Origin: Pseudaquabacterium rugosum
GTDB lineage: Bacteria; Pseudomonadota; Gammaproteobacteria; Burkholderiales; Burkholderiaceae_C
DNA length: 64,000 bases
Assembly: GCF_038066575.1 (NCBI RefSeq)
Contig: NZ_JBBUTF010000006.1
Span: forward strand, 62,001-126,000
Direction: 5' to 3'
This document shows positions 43,833-52,354 of the stretch, piece by piece. The notes below the pieces were generated by a model that saw only the letters and a list, made by a program, of their open reading frames with translations, had not been told where the DNA came from and made no database searches. Position numbers and translations under genes: made by a program. Each line of letters opens with the position of its first letter. Within the stretch, counting starts at the first letter, position 1.

Positions 43833-43977
43833 CCGGACATCGTGCGACGCTCCCGGCGGGCGTGATCAGACGAACAGCGTCAGGAATCCCTGCCCAACCC
43901 CACTCGGCACCACCCCATGCCATGATGGATCGGCCCGTCGCCCACCCACCCATCCGGCCCCCGGGGCCCACCCCGCC

Positions 43978-45177
43978 ATGCCCGCCATCCGACTGCCCGC
44001 CGCCGCCCGGCTGACCTTCGCGGCCGACACCCTGGTGCGCACCAACCTCTCCGGCGCCGCCATCAGCACCCACCCACCGGCCGCGGGCGCCGCCGCCACC
44101 GACACCCCGCCGGAGCACTGGCTGTGGGTGACCGGCGACGAGGCCTGCGGCCTGGACCGGCTGCGCCTGCAGCCCGACACCGGCGACGGCCGCCTGCACT
44201 TCGGTGAAGCCCGGGACTTCCCGCTGGCCGAGGTACTGGACCTGCCTGGCGCCGCCGACGACGAGGCCGACATCGAGGGCATGGCCTGGCACGACGGCTG
44301 GCTGTGGCTGACCGGCTCCCACGGCCTCAAGCGCAAGAACGCCAAGCCCGGGCGCAGCGCCGCCGACAACGCACGCCGCCTGACCAAGACCCCGCTGGAC
44401 GGCAACCGCCGCCTGATCGCCCGCATCCCCGTCGAGCGCGGCCCCGACGGCACGCCACAGCCCGTGCGCGAGACGGCGGACGGCCGCCGCGCGCTGCGCC
44501 TGAAGGGCGACGCCGAGCACAACGAGCTGACCCGCGCCCTGGCCGACGACCCGCACCTCGGCCCCTTCCTGGCCATCCCCGGCAAGGAAAACGGCTTCGA
44601 CGTCGAAGGCCTGGCCGTCCTGGGCGAGCACCTGCTGCTGGGCCTGCGCGGCCCCGTGCTGCGCGGCTGGGCCTGCATCCTGCAGATCGCCCCCGAAGAC
44701 CACGGCGACCACCTGCGCCTGGCCCCGCTGGACGCCGACGGCACCCGCGTGCGCAAGCACTTCCTGCCACTCGACGGCCTGGGCGTGCGCGACCTGTGCC
44801 GCGACGGTGACGACCTGCTGATCCTGGCCGGCCCCACCCTGGTGCTGGACGGCGAGATCCGCATCTACCGCTGGCGCGACGCGGCCACCGCCCTGCGAGA
44901 CAACACCGAGCCCGTCACCTTCGCCACCGCCACCCCGACCTGGGCCGAACTGCCCCACGGCCGCGGCACCGACCGCGCCGAGGCCCTGTGCACCCTGCCC
45001 CCCGGCCTGGCCACCCCGCTGGGCCTGCCCCCCGAAGCCGCCGCCTGGCTGGTGCTCTACGACGCCCCGGGGCCCGAGCGGCTGCTGGCGGGGCATGGGG
45101 TGGTGGGGGATGTGGTGGTGCGGGGGCGGGAGGGAGAGGGGGGCGACCGGCCACCGGAAACCCGGACACTGGCCTAG
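43978..45177 (+). CDS. DUF3616 protein
   Basis: A 399-residue protein matching DUF3616: ADIEGMAWHDGWLWLTGSHGLKRKNAK, EHNELTRALADDPHLGPFLAIPGKENGFDVEGLAVLGEHLLLGLRGPVLRGWACIL and LLILAGPTLVLDGEIRIYRW suggest a beta-propeller-like fold. No signal peptide is seen and no function is known. ATG at 43978 is chosen; the frame is open far upstream inside the mshQ antisense strand. The 3' end is extremely G-rich and the last codon TAG lies within CTAG, which also contains the stop codon of the converging FGE-like gene. It is divergent from the mshQ-like gene. Confidence 0.8.
   Translation: MPAIRLPAAARLTFAADTLVRTNLSGAAISTHPPAAGAAATDTPPEHWLWVTGDEACGLDRLRLQPDTGDGRLHFGEARDFPLAEVLDLPGAADDEADIEGMAWHDGWLWLTGSHGLKRKNAKPGRSAADNARRLTKTPLDGNRRLIARIPVERGPDGTPQPVRETADGRRALRLKGDAEHNELTRALADDPHLGPFLAIPGKENGFDVEGLAVLGEHLLLGLRGPVLRGWACILQIAPEDHGDHLRLAPLDADGTRVRKHFLPLDGLGVRDLCRDGDDLLILAGPTLVLDGEIRIYRWRDAATALRDNTEPVTFATATPTWAELPHGRGTDRAEALCTLPPGLATPLGLPPEAAAWLVLYDAPGPERLLAGHGVVGDVVVRGREGEGGDRPPETRTLA
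45090..45143 (+). repeat. Seven G-runs, potential G-quadruplex tract
   Basis: On the plus strand, runs of 4, 4, 5, 5, 3, 3 and 6 G occur within 54 bases at the end of the DUF3616 coding region, more than enough for an intramolecular quadruplex in the mRNA or displaced strand. It lies 30 bases before the shared stop with the converging conflict-system operon and might serve as a transcription pause or barrier; that role is inference. Confidence 0.5.
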
Positions 45178-46112
45178 GGCTCGTCAGTGGACTGGGTGCT
45201 GGGCCTCAGGGCAAAGCGGAAGCCCGTGCGGCCGTAGGGCCTGTCCCGCTGTCCTGCATTGCGGTAGGCCGACAAACAGAATTGGGCATCGTCCAACCAC
45301 GAACCGCCCCGCAGCACACGGTGGGCCGACCGGCCCTCGCCTGGAGGCTGGATCGGATTCTCCAGAGCCTCTGCCTGTTGCTGCTTGGGATACGGCCTCA
45401 GCCCTCCATCCGCGACCACACCGTCTGCGCACCACTCCCACACATTCCCGTGCATCTCGTACAGACCCCAGCTGTTCGCGGGCAGACTCTTCACCGGGAC
45501 CGTCCTTTTTCTCGGCTCGCCCCAGCTTGCCTTCTCGTCAACGAGTCTGACCTGGCCGTTGAAATTGACCCAGTCCGTTTGAATCCCGTGGCCGAAATGA
45601 AAGCGCGTGCGGGTGCCGGCCCGGCAGGCGTACTCCCACTGCGCTTCCGTAGGAAGCTCGGCCACGACGCCTTCCGTCCAGCGATTGCTCAGGGCTTTCA
45701 GAAACTCGGTGGCATCGTCCCAACTGACCTGCTCGACGGGCTGGGCCGGGTCGTCCTGAAACCCGCTCGGGTTCGCTTCACCCATCACCGCCAGCCACAA
45801 GGACTGCGTACACGCCGTGTCCGCCAGCCAGTAACCCTCGGTCAGGCGAACCCGATGGGCTGGCTTCTCATCGGGATAGGCAAGGTCGTCATCGTCGCCG
45901 GAGCCCATCGTGAACTCACCCGGCGGGATCCAGCGCATCCGCTGCATCACGCCGTTGACCTCCAGATCCGCCCAGATGCCCCAGCGGTCATCGCCCCAGG
46001 CGCTGGCCCAGGGTGGGGGGAATTCGGGGGGGAGCAAGGGCTGGATCTCTGGGCGCTCCGGGTCGGTGCCCAGAAGGCCAAGGGCATCAGGATGCGTGGT
46101 CATGCTTGGCAT
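45174..46112 (-). CDS. FGE-sulfatase (SUMF1) domain protein, probably non-catalytic
   Basis: A 312-residue formylglycine-generating-enzyme-like protein: MRWIPPGEFTMGSGDDD, RVRLTEGYWLADTACTQSLWLAVMG, PVEQVSWDDATEFL, LPTEAQWEYACRAG, LYEMHGNVWEWCADG, RVLRGGSWLDDAQFCLSAYRN and GFRFAL. After RGGSW only one Cys remains, so the active-site Cys pair of true FGE enzymes is missing; the domain is more likely a C-type-lectin-fold binder. It lies 21 bases downstream of the 1191-residue gene, whose C-terminal domain is its close paralogue. No sulfatase gene is near. Last gene of the TIR-MoxR-vWA/FGE unit. ATG at 46112 or 46103 possible. Confidence 0.85.
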   Translation of the reverse strand: MPSMTTHPDALGLLGTDPERPEIQPLLPPEFPPPWASAWGDDRWGIWADLEVNGVMQRMRWIPPGEFTMGSGDDDDLAYPDEKPAHRVRLTEGYWLADTACTQSLWLAVMGEANPSGFQDDPAQPVEQVSWDDATEFLKALSNRWTEGVVAELPTEAQWEYACRAGTRTRFHFGHGIQTDWVNFNGQVRLVDEKASWGEPRKRTVPVKSLPANSWGLYEMHGNVWEWCADGVVADGGLRPYPKQQQAEALENPIQPPGEGRSAHRVLRGGSWLDDAQFCLSAYRNAGQRDRPYGRTGFRFALRPSTQSTDEP

Positions 46113-46133
46113 GTGTTGGTGCTCGGACGACGC

Positions 46134-49100
46134 TCATGTGCGGGAACGCGGCGGCCTCTTGGAGGGCGCCGCCGGGCCGTCCCGGCCCGAGCTGAAAGGC
46201 ACGGACGCCGGCCGCTCCGCAGCCGGCGCCCTCGACCCTCCCGGCCCCTCCGGGTCCTGCCGTGACGCGTCCCGCGTCACGGTCATCACCGGGCTGCTGG
46301 ACCTCAGGGCAAAACGGAAGCCCACCTCGCTGATGCGCTTGCCTCGCCCGTAGGAGCGACGGTAGGCCGACCGACAGGCCCCGGCACAGAGGAACCATGA
46401 TCCACCCCGTAGCACGCGTTGAGCAGCAGGACCGGACCCTTGAGGCTGGCTCGGATTCTCCAGAACATCCCCATCTTGCTGCGCCGGATACCGCCTCAGG
46501 TCATCGCCTTTGAGCACTCCGTCTGAACACCACTCCCAAACGTTCCCGTGCATCTCGTACAGACCCCAACCGTTCGCCGGCAGGCTCCTCACCGGCACGG
46601 TCTTTCCCCGCCACTCACCCTTGCGGCCAGCCGCATACGGAAAGCTCCCCTCGTAGTTCACCTCCTCTGGCGTGACGTCCGGCCCGAAGCTGAAGGGCGT
46701 CTGCGTGCCTGCCCGACACGCGTACTCCCACTGAGCTTCGGTTGGCAGCACGGCCTCGCACCCTGCAGGCAGCAGCGGCTGCAACCGTTGCAGAAATGTC
46801 TGCACGTCGTCCCAGCTCACCTTCTCGACCGGCCGAGCCAAGTCATGCTGAAAATGGCTCGGGTTCTTACCGCCCATCACAGCGAACCACAGAGCCTGCG
46901 TGCACGCGGTATCGGCCAACCAGTAACCCTCGGTCAATCGCACACGGTGCCGTGGGCCTTCGGCTTCTTCTCGCTCAGGCTCGTCATCGGGGCTGCCCAT
47001 CCAGAATTCGCCGGGGGGCATGTAGCGGAAGCGCTGGGTGACCTGCCCCAGCGAAAAGTCCAGGAACGCTCCGTAGTCACCATCGACGCCACTGGACCAA
47101 GTTGGTCCGGAATGCTCGTCAGGGGCCATCGGTGCAGCCAAGATGACATCGAGAAGCAGTTGGGATGTCTCTTCAACGTCCGCCAGACGGAGCCCCTGCG
47201 TTGAGCCGTGAGCGCTGAGTGGCGCGGTCTTGCTGAACGATACCCAAGGCTCCGGGATGCGCTCCCTCAAGCCTTCAGTAGCAGCAATCAAGACGACCTG
47301 CATTCCTTGCCGAACAGCATCGCGTAACTCGCTGGAGTTCAGGAGCTCCTCGTCGGTCTGCATCAGAAACTGACTCTTCAAACGTGAATGGGTCAGCACG
47401 AACACGCAGATGGCTTCACCGGCTGGGCAATCGCGGAGGGACTGAAGCCATGCGGCGCGATAGTCACTGAACTCGGCAGCGATGTTCGAGCCTGGAGCGG
47501 GCGCCCATGAGGGCAGCTCATCCACGAATTCAACATTCTGAGACGCCTGCATGCAGTGGAAACGAACGGTGTTTTGCAGACCCTTCCGCCACGCATCGGG
47601 CACATCGCCCCAGGATATGAAGATGGTGCGTCGCGGACGAAGCCGGGGCCTCTCGGCGCGCCACCACGGCCGCCCTGCCAGCGAGCCGCCGTCAACCCAA
47701 CGCATGCGTTCAGCAGCCGGCCAGGGCAGATCCAGTGTCGCCTTCAGGCCCTCGCTGTCTCGCCCCCACTCCCGAGCCCAGGCCGGACGACTGATCGCAT
47801 CGAGGGTCAGACATCCCTCGTCAAAGGTCAGCCGGACCGGCAGGCGGACCTGACGCAGAGACATCAGCGGCTCAGCGCTGTCGCCCGGGCTGACGACGGA
47901 CCGTGCATCGTCTGCGCCAGACAGCACGAGATTCGCCGTTCGAAACACACCGCAGACCCATGAAGACCGGGCAGGCAGTGGCTCGGTCTCTGGCCATAGC
48001 CACAGCATCTCGCCCCGCTGAACGAGTCGCCAGCCCCGCTTGGGAGGAGTGGGGCGCGCGTTCAGAGCCTGCAGCATCGCCCTCTCTGGCAGATGCACCG
48101 GCACCGGATCTTGCTGCCCCGTCACGGCCCACAAACGCGCCAGCGGCTCACCCATGCGCGCCATCCACGCCGCATCGTCCGACTGCCGGGTCAGCAGATC
48201 CCGTGCGTACGCGGCCACCTGCTGCGCCGGTACTGCGCTGAGATCGGGCAACTGCTCGGCGTGTCGGCCGAGCTGACGCAGCCACGCATCGGCGGCATCC
48301 AGGGCCTCTGCCAGCTCCGTGTCCGCACCCACGGCCCATGCGTCGCCGTCTGCAGCTCCCGCATGCGTGCGCCACAACGACAGCTCCACCATCAGCGTCG
48401 AGCGGGGCCGGCCGGCGTGGTGCGCCAGCAGCTCGCGGGCGATCGCGCCGCGCAGATCGTCCGGCCAGATTTCCGTCGTACCCTCGGCCAGGTACTCGCG
48501 CGCGGGGCGGGCGGCGGCAGGCCGCAAGGTCCGGCTGGCCAGGCTGCTGCTGACGTGGCCGGCATCGGCCCAGTACAAGGCCTCCAGCGCGGGCTCGTGC
48601 CGCAGCGCGGGATGGACCAGGCGCAAGGCGCGCAGCAAGGGCTCGTCCAGACGGACGCAGCAGGCGACCATGGCGCGCAGCGTCGGCAGCAGCGCCTGCA
48701 GCCGGCCCGCCTCGGTGCGCTGCTGCACCTCGCCATGGCCGCGCGCCTTCTGGCGGCGCAGCGGGGTGCCGGCTTGCAGGCAGTGCACCGGCAGCACGTC
48801 GGCCAGGGCCTGCGGCACCTGGGCCGGTGACACCGGCAGCCAGGCCGAAGGCTGTGCCCCGCAGTCCACCAGGTAGGTGATGAAGGGCAACCAGTGCGAC
48901 GGCGGCCGTGACAGCGCGCCCCCCAGATCGGACAGCAGCACGACGCTGCTGCCGGCCGGTGGGCGCGGCCAGCGGCCGCTCTGGGGCACTGCGCGGCCGT
49001 CGAGCGTGACCGGCCGGTCCAGCGCCTGGTCCGGAGAGCCGTCAACCACCCAGACGACCAGGCCTTCACGCCCACGCAGCCGCACCAGCTGGCGCAGCAC

Positions 49101-49709
49101 GTCCAGCAGATCCTCGGCATAGGGCTGCAGATGCGGCGCGCGGTCGATGACGACCCAGAGCTGGCCGCCCCACACCGGGCGCCGGGCGCGGGGCAGCCGC
49201 CGCAGCGAACGGCCCTGGCTGAGCTGGCGCAGCAGCGCCGGGATGTCCAGGCCCGCATCGCGCGGATCGCGCAAGGCGCCGGCCAATGCCGGCCAGAGCT
49301 GGGTCGGACGCAGCAAGGGCGGCCGGGGCGCGACATGGCCGGGGCGCCAGGGACCGGCCTCCGGCGCATCGGCGATCTCGGCCGGAGCCTCAAGACCGTC
49401 GGCCTTCTCGGGCACCTTGAAGTCCTCGCGCGCGGTGACCACGGGCAGTCGGACCTGCGGCACCGACATCGGCGCCGCCTCCGCAGGCCGCGGCGGCACC
49501 GGTGAATCCGGTGCGGTGTCCAGCGCTCTCGAACGCGGCCCTGCCGCCAATCGCTGGGCTGGCAGCTCGGGCTGTGGGGGATCGTGCCGGAAGTCCAGCA
49601 GACCCGCCCAACGCTGCGCCTGCGCCGTGTCCTCGCCGGCCAGCGCCAGCGCCTGCAACAGATCGGCCCGCGAGACGGGTGGGGCGCCGCGCGTCCTCGC
49701 GCGCGTCAT
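46134..49709 (-). CDS. Large vWA-like / Rossmann / FGE-domain conflict-system protein
   Basis: A 1191-residue multidomain protein. Residues about 170-330 look vWA-like (GGQLWVVIDRAPHLQPYAEDLLDVLRQLV, SVVLLSDLGG), similar in layout to SAV_2336-type proteins but with the MIDAS DxSxS replaced by DRAPH. Residues 360-680 are helical and unknown. Residues 691-860 (RRTIFISWGDVPD, GEAICVFVLTHSRLKS, GMQVVLIAATEGL) resemble a TIR-like or other Rossmann domain. Residues 890-1136 are an FGE-sulfatase domain (MPPGEFWMGS, NVWEWC, RGGSWFLCAGAC). A Pro/Ser-rich tail follows. The start overlaps the MoxR stop (ATGA). Likely the sensor or adaptor of the TIR-MoxR unit; the domain calls at 691-860 are tentative. 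Confidence 0.78.
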   Translation of the reverse strand: MTRARTRGAPPVSRADLLQALALAGEDTAQAQRWAGLLDFRHDPPQPELPAQRLAAGPRSRALDTAPDSPVPPRPAEAAPMSVPQVRLPVVTAREDFKVPEKADGLEAPAEIADAPEAGPWRPGHVAPRPPLLRPTQLWPALAGALRDPRDAGLDIPALLRQLSQGRSLRRLPRARRPVWGGQLWVVIDRAPHLQPYAEDLLDVLRQLVRLRGREGLVVWVVDGSPDQALDRPVTLDGRAVPQSGRWPRPPAGSSVVLLSDLGGALSRPPSHWLPFITYLVDCGAQPSAWLPVSPAQVPQALADVLPVHCLQAGTPLRRQKARGHGEVQQRTEAGRLQALLPTLRAMVACCVRLDEPLLRALRLVHPALRHEPALEALYWADAGHVSSSLASRTLRPAAARPAREYLAEGTTEIWPDDLRGAIARELLAHHAGRPRSTLMVELSLWRTHAGAADGDAWAVGADTELAEALDAADAWLRQLGRHAEQLPDLSAVPAQQVAAYARDLLTRQSDDAAWMARMGEPLARLWAVTGQQDPVPVHLPERAMLQALNARPTPPKRGWRLVQRGEMLWLWPETEPLPARSSWVCGVFRTANLVLSGADDARSVVSPGDSAEPLMSLRQVRLPVRLTFDEGCLTLDAISRPAWAREWGRDSEGLKATLDLPWPAAERMRWVDGGSLAGRPWWRAERPRLRPRRTIFISWGDVPDAWRKGLQNTVRFHCMQASQNVEFVDELPSWAPAPGSNIAAEFSDYRAAWLQSLRDCPAGEAICVFVLTHSRLKSQFLMQTDEELLNSSELRDAVRQGMQVVLIAATEGLRERIPEPWVSFSKTAPLSAHGSTQGLRLADVEETSQLLLDVILAAPMAPDEHSGPTWSSGVDGDYGAFLDFSLGQVTQRFRYMPPGEFWMGSPDDEPEREEAEGPRHRVRLTEGYWLADTACTQALWFAVMGGKNPSHFQHDLARPVEKVSWDDVQTFLQRLQPLLPAGCEAVLPTEAQWEYACRAGTQTPFSFGPDVTPEEVNYEGSFPYAAGRKGEWRGKTVPVRSLPANGWGLYEMHGNVWEWCSDGVLKGDDLRRYPAQQDGDVLENPSQPQGSGPAAQRVLRGGSWFLCAGACRSAYRRSYGRGKRISEVGFRFALRSSSPVMTVTRDASRQDPEGPGGSRAPAAERPASVPFSSGRDGPAAPSKRPPRSRT

Positions 49710-50740
49710 GCGGCAGTCTGGCCTGGAGCGGAGACCTTCAACGTCGCCACCGGCGACCGCGCCTGCGAAGGCTGCGTGCTGCCCTCAGGCCGCGCATTCT
49801 TGACGTAGGCAAAGGCGCTGAGCTTGATTAGCCATGCCATCTGCTCCTCCGGTTGCCCATCGGCCAACTTGTGGATGGCGTACAGCAGATCCAGATACTC
49901 CGCAGGGCCGGGCGGCGGCAGGCCGGCCCGCTTGGCCTCGTGACGATCGGCCTCCAGCTGCTCGGCCGCCACGCGCAGGACCGGCTCACCCAGCGTGGCC
50001 CGCTCGTGGCCGTCGATCGCGCCGAAATGCGCATGGCCGCGGCTGACCAGCCAGTCCACATAGCTCTGTTCCGGATCCGGCGCGAGGTTCAAGACCACGC
50101 AACGGCGCAGGAAGGCGGGCGGCAGTTCACGCTCCTCGTTGGTCGTGATGATGATGAGGGGCTCGGCCTGATCCTTGGCCAGCCCGAACTCCAGGTTCAG
50201 CCCCGGTACACGTACCCGACGCTGGCCCAGCACCTCCAGCAGGCTGTTCGGCAGATCACTGTCGGCCTTGTCGATCTCGTCGATCAGGATCACGTGGCCT
50301 GCGAGGCGATGCAGGCCGTGGCGGCAGTCGCCGTAGCGGCTCGCCTCGGCCCAGTCATAGGCCTGCCACAGCACGCCGGGCTGCCAGTAGCGCTTGTCAT
50401 CCAGCGACAGGCCGGCCTGCGCATCCGCCAGCCGGCGGACGGCATCGAAGCGGTAGACCAGGTCGGTCGGCTCGAACCGTGCGTGAATGACCTCGGTCAG
50501 CAGGCGCCAGCGCAGATGCTGGGCCGCTGCCCGGGCCAGCTGGGTCTTGCCGGTGCCAGGCTCACCCCGGACCAGCAGCGGCCGGCGGGCGGCCTGGGCC
50601 AGGGTCAGGGCGTCGATTTCGGGGCGGGTCCACTGGTGGGCAGCATCGTCAAGCCCATCGACGCAATGTTCGAGCAGTTGAACGGATTGCTCTTGCAGAT
50701 CTTGAAGCCGGGTCATGGTGGACATTCGTTCTGGGGTCAC
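49706..50740 (-). CDS. MoxR-type AAA+ ATPase
   Basis: A 344-residue AAA+ ATPase of the MoxR group. Walker A GEPGTGKT is at residues 59-66, Walker B HVILIDEIDKAD near 149-160, sensor 1 IIITTNEERELP, and the arginine region PPAFLRRCV; the insert RFDAVRRLADAQAG is typical of MoxR. These ATPases remodel vWA-containing partners. The GTG at 50740 overlaps the TIR gene's stop (GTGA) and is preferred for coupling; ATGs at 50725 and 50716 are alternatives. It overlaps the large vWA-like gene downstream by four bases, so all three are co-translated, pointing to one complex. Confidence 0.9.
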   Translation of the reverse strand: MTPERMSTMTRLQDLQEQSVQLLEHCVDGLDDAAHQWTRPEIDALTLAQAARRPLLVRGEPGTGKTQLARAAAQHLRWRLLTEVIHARFEPTDLVYRFDAVRRLADAQAGLSLDDKRYWQPGVLWQAYDWAEASRYGDCRHGLHRLAGHVILIDEIDKADSDLPNSLLEVLGQRRVRVPGLNLEFGLAKDQAEPLIIITTNEERELPPAFLRRCVVLNLAPDPEQSYVDWLVSRGHAHFGAIDGHERATLGEPVLRVAAEQLEADRHEAKRAGLPPPGPAEYLDLLYAIHKLADGQPEEQMAWLIKLSAFAYVKNARPEGSTQPSQARSPVATLKVSAPGQTAA

Positions 50741-52248
50741 ATGCGGGCGATCTGGGCAACAAGACGAACCAAAGCCTCGTCAGCCTCCGGCTCGGTCATC
50801 GCCGAGATCGGCCGTGCGCGTTCGTGCGCCTGCAACCACCTCAGATCCTCGTGCAGATTCCAACCGCAAGGTCTGGCCACCATCGGCAACACCGGCAGGC
50901 CCTCACTGCGCCTGCGGTTCAGCAAGGTGCGCAACTCCTCGTCGCGGATGAATTTGGACGCCAGGAACCCGGGGGTCAGGATGAGGATGGCGCAATCGGC
51001 GGCTTGCATGGCATCTGCGATCGACTGCGCCCAGTCGTCGCCCGTCTGAATGCGGGTGTCGGCCCAGGAATCGACCGCCCTGTCGTCAGGCAGTCCATCG
51101 AGATGTGTCTTCAATCGGTCGAGCCAGGGCTCGCCGTCCTTGTGGGCATAGCTGATGAAGATGCGGCAAATACGCTGCGGCGTTGGCACGTCTGGTTCCT
51201 TCTGAGCCGTTGAGCTGTCACCGGACAGCGAGCGGATGAACAGGTCTGTCAGCTCCAGGATGGCGGCCTCGGCTTCCCGGGGCTCGGGCTCAATCACTGA
51301 AGAATCACGGATATCGAACAAGCCGGTGTGAAGGTCGAGCGACTGCGCCAGCCGGCCGCGCAGGCCGACGGACGCGGCGAGACCGCGTCGTTCGGGCGCC
51401 TGCTCCGCGAGCAGGAATGGTCGTACCCCATGCCGCTTCTCGACCTTGTCGATGGCCCGTCTTGCCAGCGCCGCATTCCGGGGTTGAGCCGTGGCCTTCG
51501 GGTCAATACGGAAGGTGCGCTCCATGAGGTCCGCTGCCGTCTCCAGGCTCTTGCACCAGGACGCCACTTCGTCGAGTACGGCGTAATAGCCGTTGTCGTC
51601 GTCGCTGCCGAACTCACTGGCGGGGAGCTCACGAATGGCATTCGCGGCGAAGAACGGCGCCGCCGCCGTTGAGCGGCCGTTAACGGGCGTTGACGACCGA
51701 AGCAGCAGACCGCAGTCATGCGCGATGGCCGCCAGAACGCCCGCGGTGGCGGTGGAATAGGACGTCACCGTCAGCGCGCCATCCCCCATCACCGCCTGCG
51801 CCGCGAGCGAGCTGAGCGCGTAGCGGTGCAAGCCCAGCATGAAAAGCGCCGTCGCCAATTCCTTGTCAGCGGGCGACAGGGTCACGCCCAACGGATGGCC
51901 ATTCACCGGCTCACTCAGCACGTCCGTGAGTGCCGCCAGCCCCTCTAACACCTCCTCTTCAGGCATCTGGGCCATGAAGCAGGTGTCCGCAAGATCGGCG
52001 CAGGGCCAGGACCGGTCAGCGAAGGCCTTGAGCAGCGGGGACTCCGCCCTGTGCTCGGGCGAGCAGGTCACGCGCAATGCTCGGCCAAGCTGCTCACGGA
52101 TGCGCTTCCCAACACGCTCGGCGGCCAACGCCGATGCGGCCGCAAGGCCGACGGGCGGATCAGCCGCGTGCGAGGCGTCGTCGCTTGCAGTGGCGAAGTC
52201 CGCCGACGTGTCTGGGGCCACCTCTCCTCCCTTGGTTGATGGCTTCAT
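50737..52248 (-). CDS. TIR-domain effector protein
   Basis: A 503-residue protein. The N-terminal 360 residues are mostly helical and not recognised. Residues 362-503 are a TIR domain: RIFISYAHKDGEPWLDRL (strand A and BB start), DSWADTRIQTGDDWAQSI (box with the Asp-Trp pattern), CAILILTPGFLASKFIRDEELRTLL, where the Glu of RDEEL is placed as the NADase catalytic Glu, and LPVLPMVARPC. Bacterial TIRs of conflict systems cleave NAD+ or make cyclic ADP-ribose signals. The ATG at 52248 is chosen near the divergent MerR gene; its ribosome site is weak. First gene of the four-gene unit and its likely toxic effector. Confidence 0.87.
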   Translation of the reverse strand: MKPSTKGGEVAPDTSADFATASDDASHAADPPVGLAAASALAAERVGKRIREQLGRALRVTCSPEHRAESPLLKAFADRSWPCADLADTCFMAQMPEEEVLEGLAALTDVLSEPVNGHPLGVTLSPADKELATALFMLGLHRYALSSLAAQAVMGDGALTVTSYSTATAGVLAAIAHDCGLLLRSSTPVNGRSTAAAPFFAANAIRELPASEFGSDDDNGYYAVLDEVASWCKSLETAADLMERTFRIDPKATAQPRNAALARRAIDKVEKRHGVRPFLLAEQAPERRGLAASVGLRGRLAQSLDLHTGLFDIRDSSVIEPEPREAEAAILELTDLFIRSLSGDSSTAQKEPDVPTPQRICRIFISYAHKDGEPWLDRLKTHLDGLPDDRAVDSWADTRIQTGDDWAQSIADAMQAADCAILILTPGFLASKFIRDEELRTLLNRRRSEGLPVLPMVARPCGWNLHEDLRWLQAHERARPISAMTEPEADEALVRLVAQIARM

Positions 52249-52316
52249 GCCGGCCGATTCTGCCGTGCGCGGTCCGGCCGGGGCAAACCCTGGGGACGTG
52301 CGTCCGTGCCTGCCGC

Positions 52317-52347
52317 TTGACTTCAAGCCCACTCGAAGTCCTACCAT
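52317..52347 (+). promoter_or_regulatory. MerR-type promoter with 19-base spacer
   Basis: TTGACT (52317-52322) and TACCAT (52342-52347) are separated by 19 bases, the over-long spacer typical of MerR-controlled promoters, and the spacer region carries the inverted repeat GACTTC-N10-GAAGTC. The ATG of the MerR gene follows only 7 bases after the -10 box, so the mRNA is probably leaderless. It indicates autoregulation and probably control of the following gene. Confidence 0.65.
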
Positions 52348-52354
52348 CCGCCGC

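Noticed and set aside
45174..49709. FGE domains as true formylglycine-generating enzymes
   Set aside because: No sulfatase is nearby, the catalytic Cys pair is altered or missing, and the operon context is that of a conflict system.
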